64,000 nt of DNA, from contig NC_092674.1 in assembly GCF_964355755.1 (NCBI RefSeq), forward strand, positions 15,321,001 to 15,385,000, written 5' to 3'. Of the stretch, positions 55,001 to 58,000 are shown one piece after another; within the stretch, counting starts at the first letter, position 1, and each line of letters starts with the position of its first letter. The notes beneath the pieces were generated by a model. It made no database searches, had not been told where the DNA came from, and worked only from the letters and a program-made list of their open reading frames with translations. The position numbers and the translations under genes were made by a program. Source of the DNA: Antedon mediterranea (lineage: Eukaryota > Echinodermata > Crinoidea > Comatulida > Antedonidae).

Positions 55001-58000
55001 TTTTTCACCTTTTTTGTACACTTTTAAGGTCTGATATTTAAAAAAAACAAGTGTAAGTTAATTAAATTATAATATTAAACCAATTAAATTTAATGTTTGT
55101 CTTTAGTGTAAGCCTAGATTAAGATATCAACGAAAGCATGTCCCAGGCTGGGTTTAAGCATCAAAACCCGTAACTTTTTCAATTTTCACGCGGTCCCGGC
55201 TGCGCGTGGCCGGCCTTAGTTTTGCAACACTTCACGTCCGCGTGTCCCAGCAACCCTATGACCGATCGCGTAAAAATGTGTAAATATTAGCGGTCCGACT
55301 CGATCATCGTCATCGCTATTTTATTTTCAACTTTAACGATTTTAAACTCAACGCAACTCAACGTATTTCAACGTCGACAGGAAAACAGGCTTTAGGGGTT
55401 TATTTATATATATTTTTAATTTATGTTTATTATTAATATTAATATTTTAATAGAAAACGCGAGTTAAAAATAAGGCACAAAAGCCGGCTAAAAATAACTT
55501 GGGAAAATACCTACACATTTTCAAATCCTAATCGCACATTATAGGTCCATAATAGGTGGTGGAGTAATTTTTGTTGCATGTTATCAGGCTTTAAAATACT
55601 CTTTATTTTGATATGTAAATCGGTAAATCAATTATGCACATCCGCCTCAAATGTCAAATTGTTAGTGTCATTATCAAAATCTGGCTAATTTAATATTGAA
55701 TTGATGCTAATTGATATTTCTCTTTGATAAACCACATTGTTTTATTTGACTTTGCGTGGACCTCGTGCGAAGAGGCCAACAAGACCAACCACTCAAAAAA
55801 AAAAACCCTCCTGCAGAAAATATCAGTGTTTACCATTATCCTTACAGGGGGATTCACTTCTCCGCTTATTACTAAATTACAATCACCCAGGCAATGTTCC
55901 ATTTTCGGAACTACTGTAGTCTTCTCCACACACGAGGCATGTCGAAAAATGTCGCTTTTCATGAAATATTTGCTTTGAAATGTCAATTTTACCGATTGGA
56001 GTTAGGAAGTACCGAAGAAATTTATCCTGCCACTTATATTGAATGATAACGTGTTCAAAATAAAGTTACATGAAATTGAAATTTGTTCAAATATTCCAAA
56101 ATTATCTTTAGATCGAATACATCTCGGAGTCATCAATATTAAATGAAGATTGAGTTGAGCGTTTATTTTTGCGGCCTAATACTTAACCTTTGCCCTAGGC
56201 TAAAAAGAATTGAGGAAAAATGTTCACCAAATTTACAGGTTATTTGAGCCTACGCTTTTTTTTACTACGTCTGAAAATGATCTTATTTTATATTCTTAAA
56301 GTTAGGATTAAAAATTTCAAAAAAATATTTTATATTTGTTTTTGCCAAATTGCAAATAATTAAGCAAATTTAAAAAAACATGAAAATGGCTAAATATTTC
56401 AGTATACATCAAATAAAATGTGTAGGTTTTTAAAATTTTTTATTCATTCAAAATTTGTGATTAAAATACAAATGAAACATGACCGCATGCAAAAGGCCTA
56501 TCTACTGCAGCCTCACCGGCCTGAAGCGATACCTGTCGCCACAGCTAAGTCATGTTTGATTTAGCTGCATTTTATTATGTCACATGTACAGTACTGTAAA
56601 GTGCATTAAATTAGCAAACATAAAAATACACAAACAAGAAGGGTGATTAATTAAGAGATAGCTAGGAGGCTTATACGAGTAATAAACATTCCAAATTAAC
56701 TGAATTTCATTATTTTTTTAAAGAAAACTATTCTGGTAAATGGTAAACAAAGGTGGTCAACAGATGGCGCCATTTACCTGACAGTTTATTTGAATGAAAT
56801 GAAATAATCAACAGAGAGCCAACCTACTCATTTACAAACCTTCTATTTTGGGAATGGTTCTAAATGGTCATTGGTACATTGTTTTTACCTTATGGTTTTG
56901 TGGAGTTGCAACACTACAGTACCAATTAATCGATGTTCATTATTCCGTGATGTTTGTGTGGGTAAAAAATATGGGATAGCTGGAGATAGAGTTGAATATT
57001 GTTTGTCAAAAAGTTAATTTGTTATTATTCTATTTGGTCCAATTTTTGACAACTTAATTAAAATAGGGTATACTGTACATTTTTGGGGAAATGTTACTTG
57101 GCCAAATAGCAGACTGTTGGCAGCCTTTGTATTTAAAGAGACACTAAGACGATTCTTGCAGGAACCAGATTCCAGAAAGAAAAATGAAAATGAGAGACGT
57201 CCAAAATTGGTTAAAACATTAATTCTGATTTCCGATCAATTATCCAGGCTGTACTGTAAATGCTGAGTGCATGTTGTATTCCTCATGTCTCACATTATGG
57301 TGACTAGTGACAGCGTCCGGAATTCTTACAGTCATGTTTTTATATTTTAATCACAAAGACAACATACACATGTAAAGTAAGACATACAGTATTTACAATC
57401 TCACAATCACGCCTCTGAATGGAAATCTTGTTTTAATTCACAAAATGTGACGTGAAAAAAACGATAGGCAAGTAACGCAATATCTCTACATTGCTATCGC
57501 TTACTTATACTTCGCTGTATAAATCTCACTTGTGTATAAGACGCTTCACAAACTGGGAGTAAAATATCGGTATTTTTTATATCGCCAATGTATAAGACGC
57601 ACTTTGTACTTCATCAAAACAATGTTGTTTTATTTTTATTTTGAGAGGGCACACATCTTCACAGACAATCATATTCGATTAGCATGTATAGGTCAATGTT
57701 ACTATATAATCAACTGGAGTATATACTACTCGAATACTGTACATCACATGGTCGCCAGGCACGCGTTAGCTGTGGTGTACCCACCACCACACGATGGCCG
57801 GCTATCTGGCGTACAACTATAATACTATTCTAATCGTAATGTTTACAAAGAAATAATATCAGTCAGTGACGTCAATAATCAGTTTATCAGATTTTAAGGG
57901 TGCACAAAACGTAAAGAACAAAACTTCTCGTCATATTTAGTATAATATCATGCTGCCTTGAAAACTAGACAGAAGCTGGTTGTCGTTTAAAGTAAGTAGG

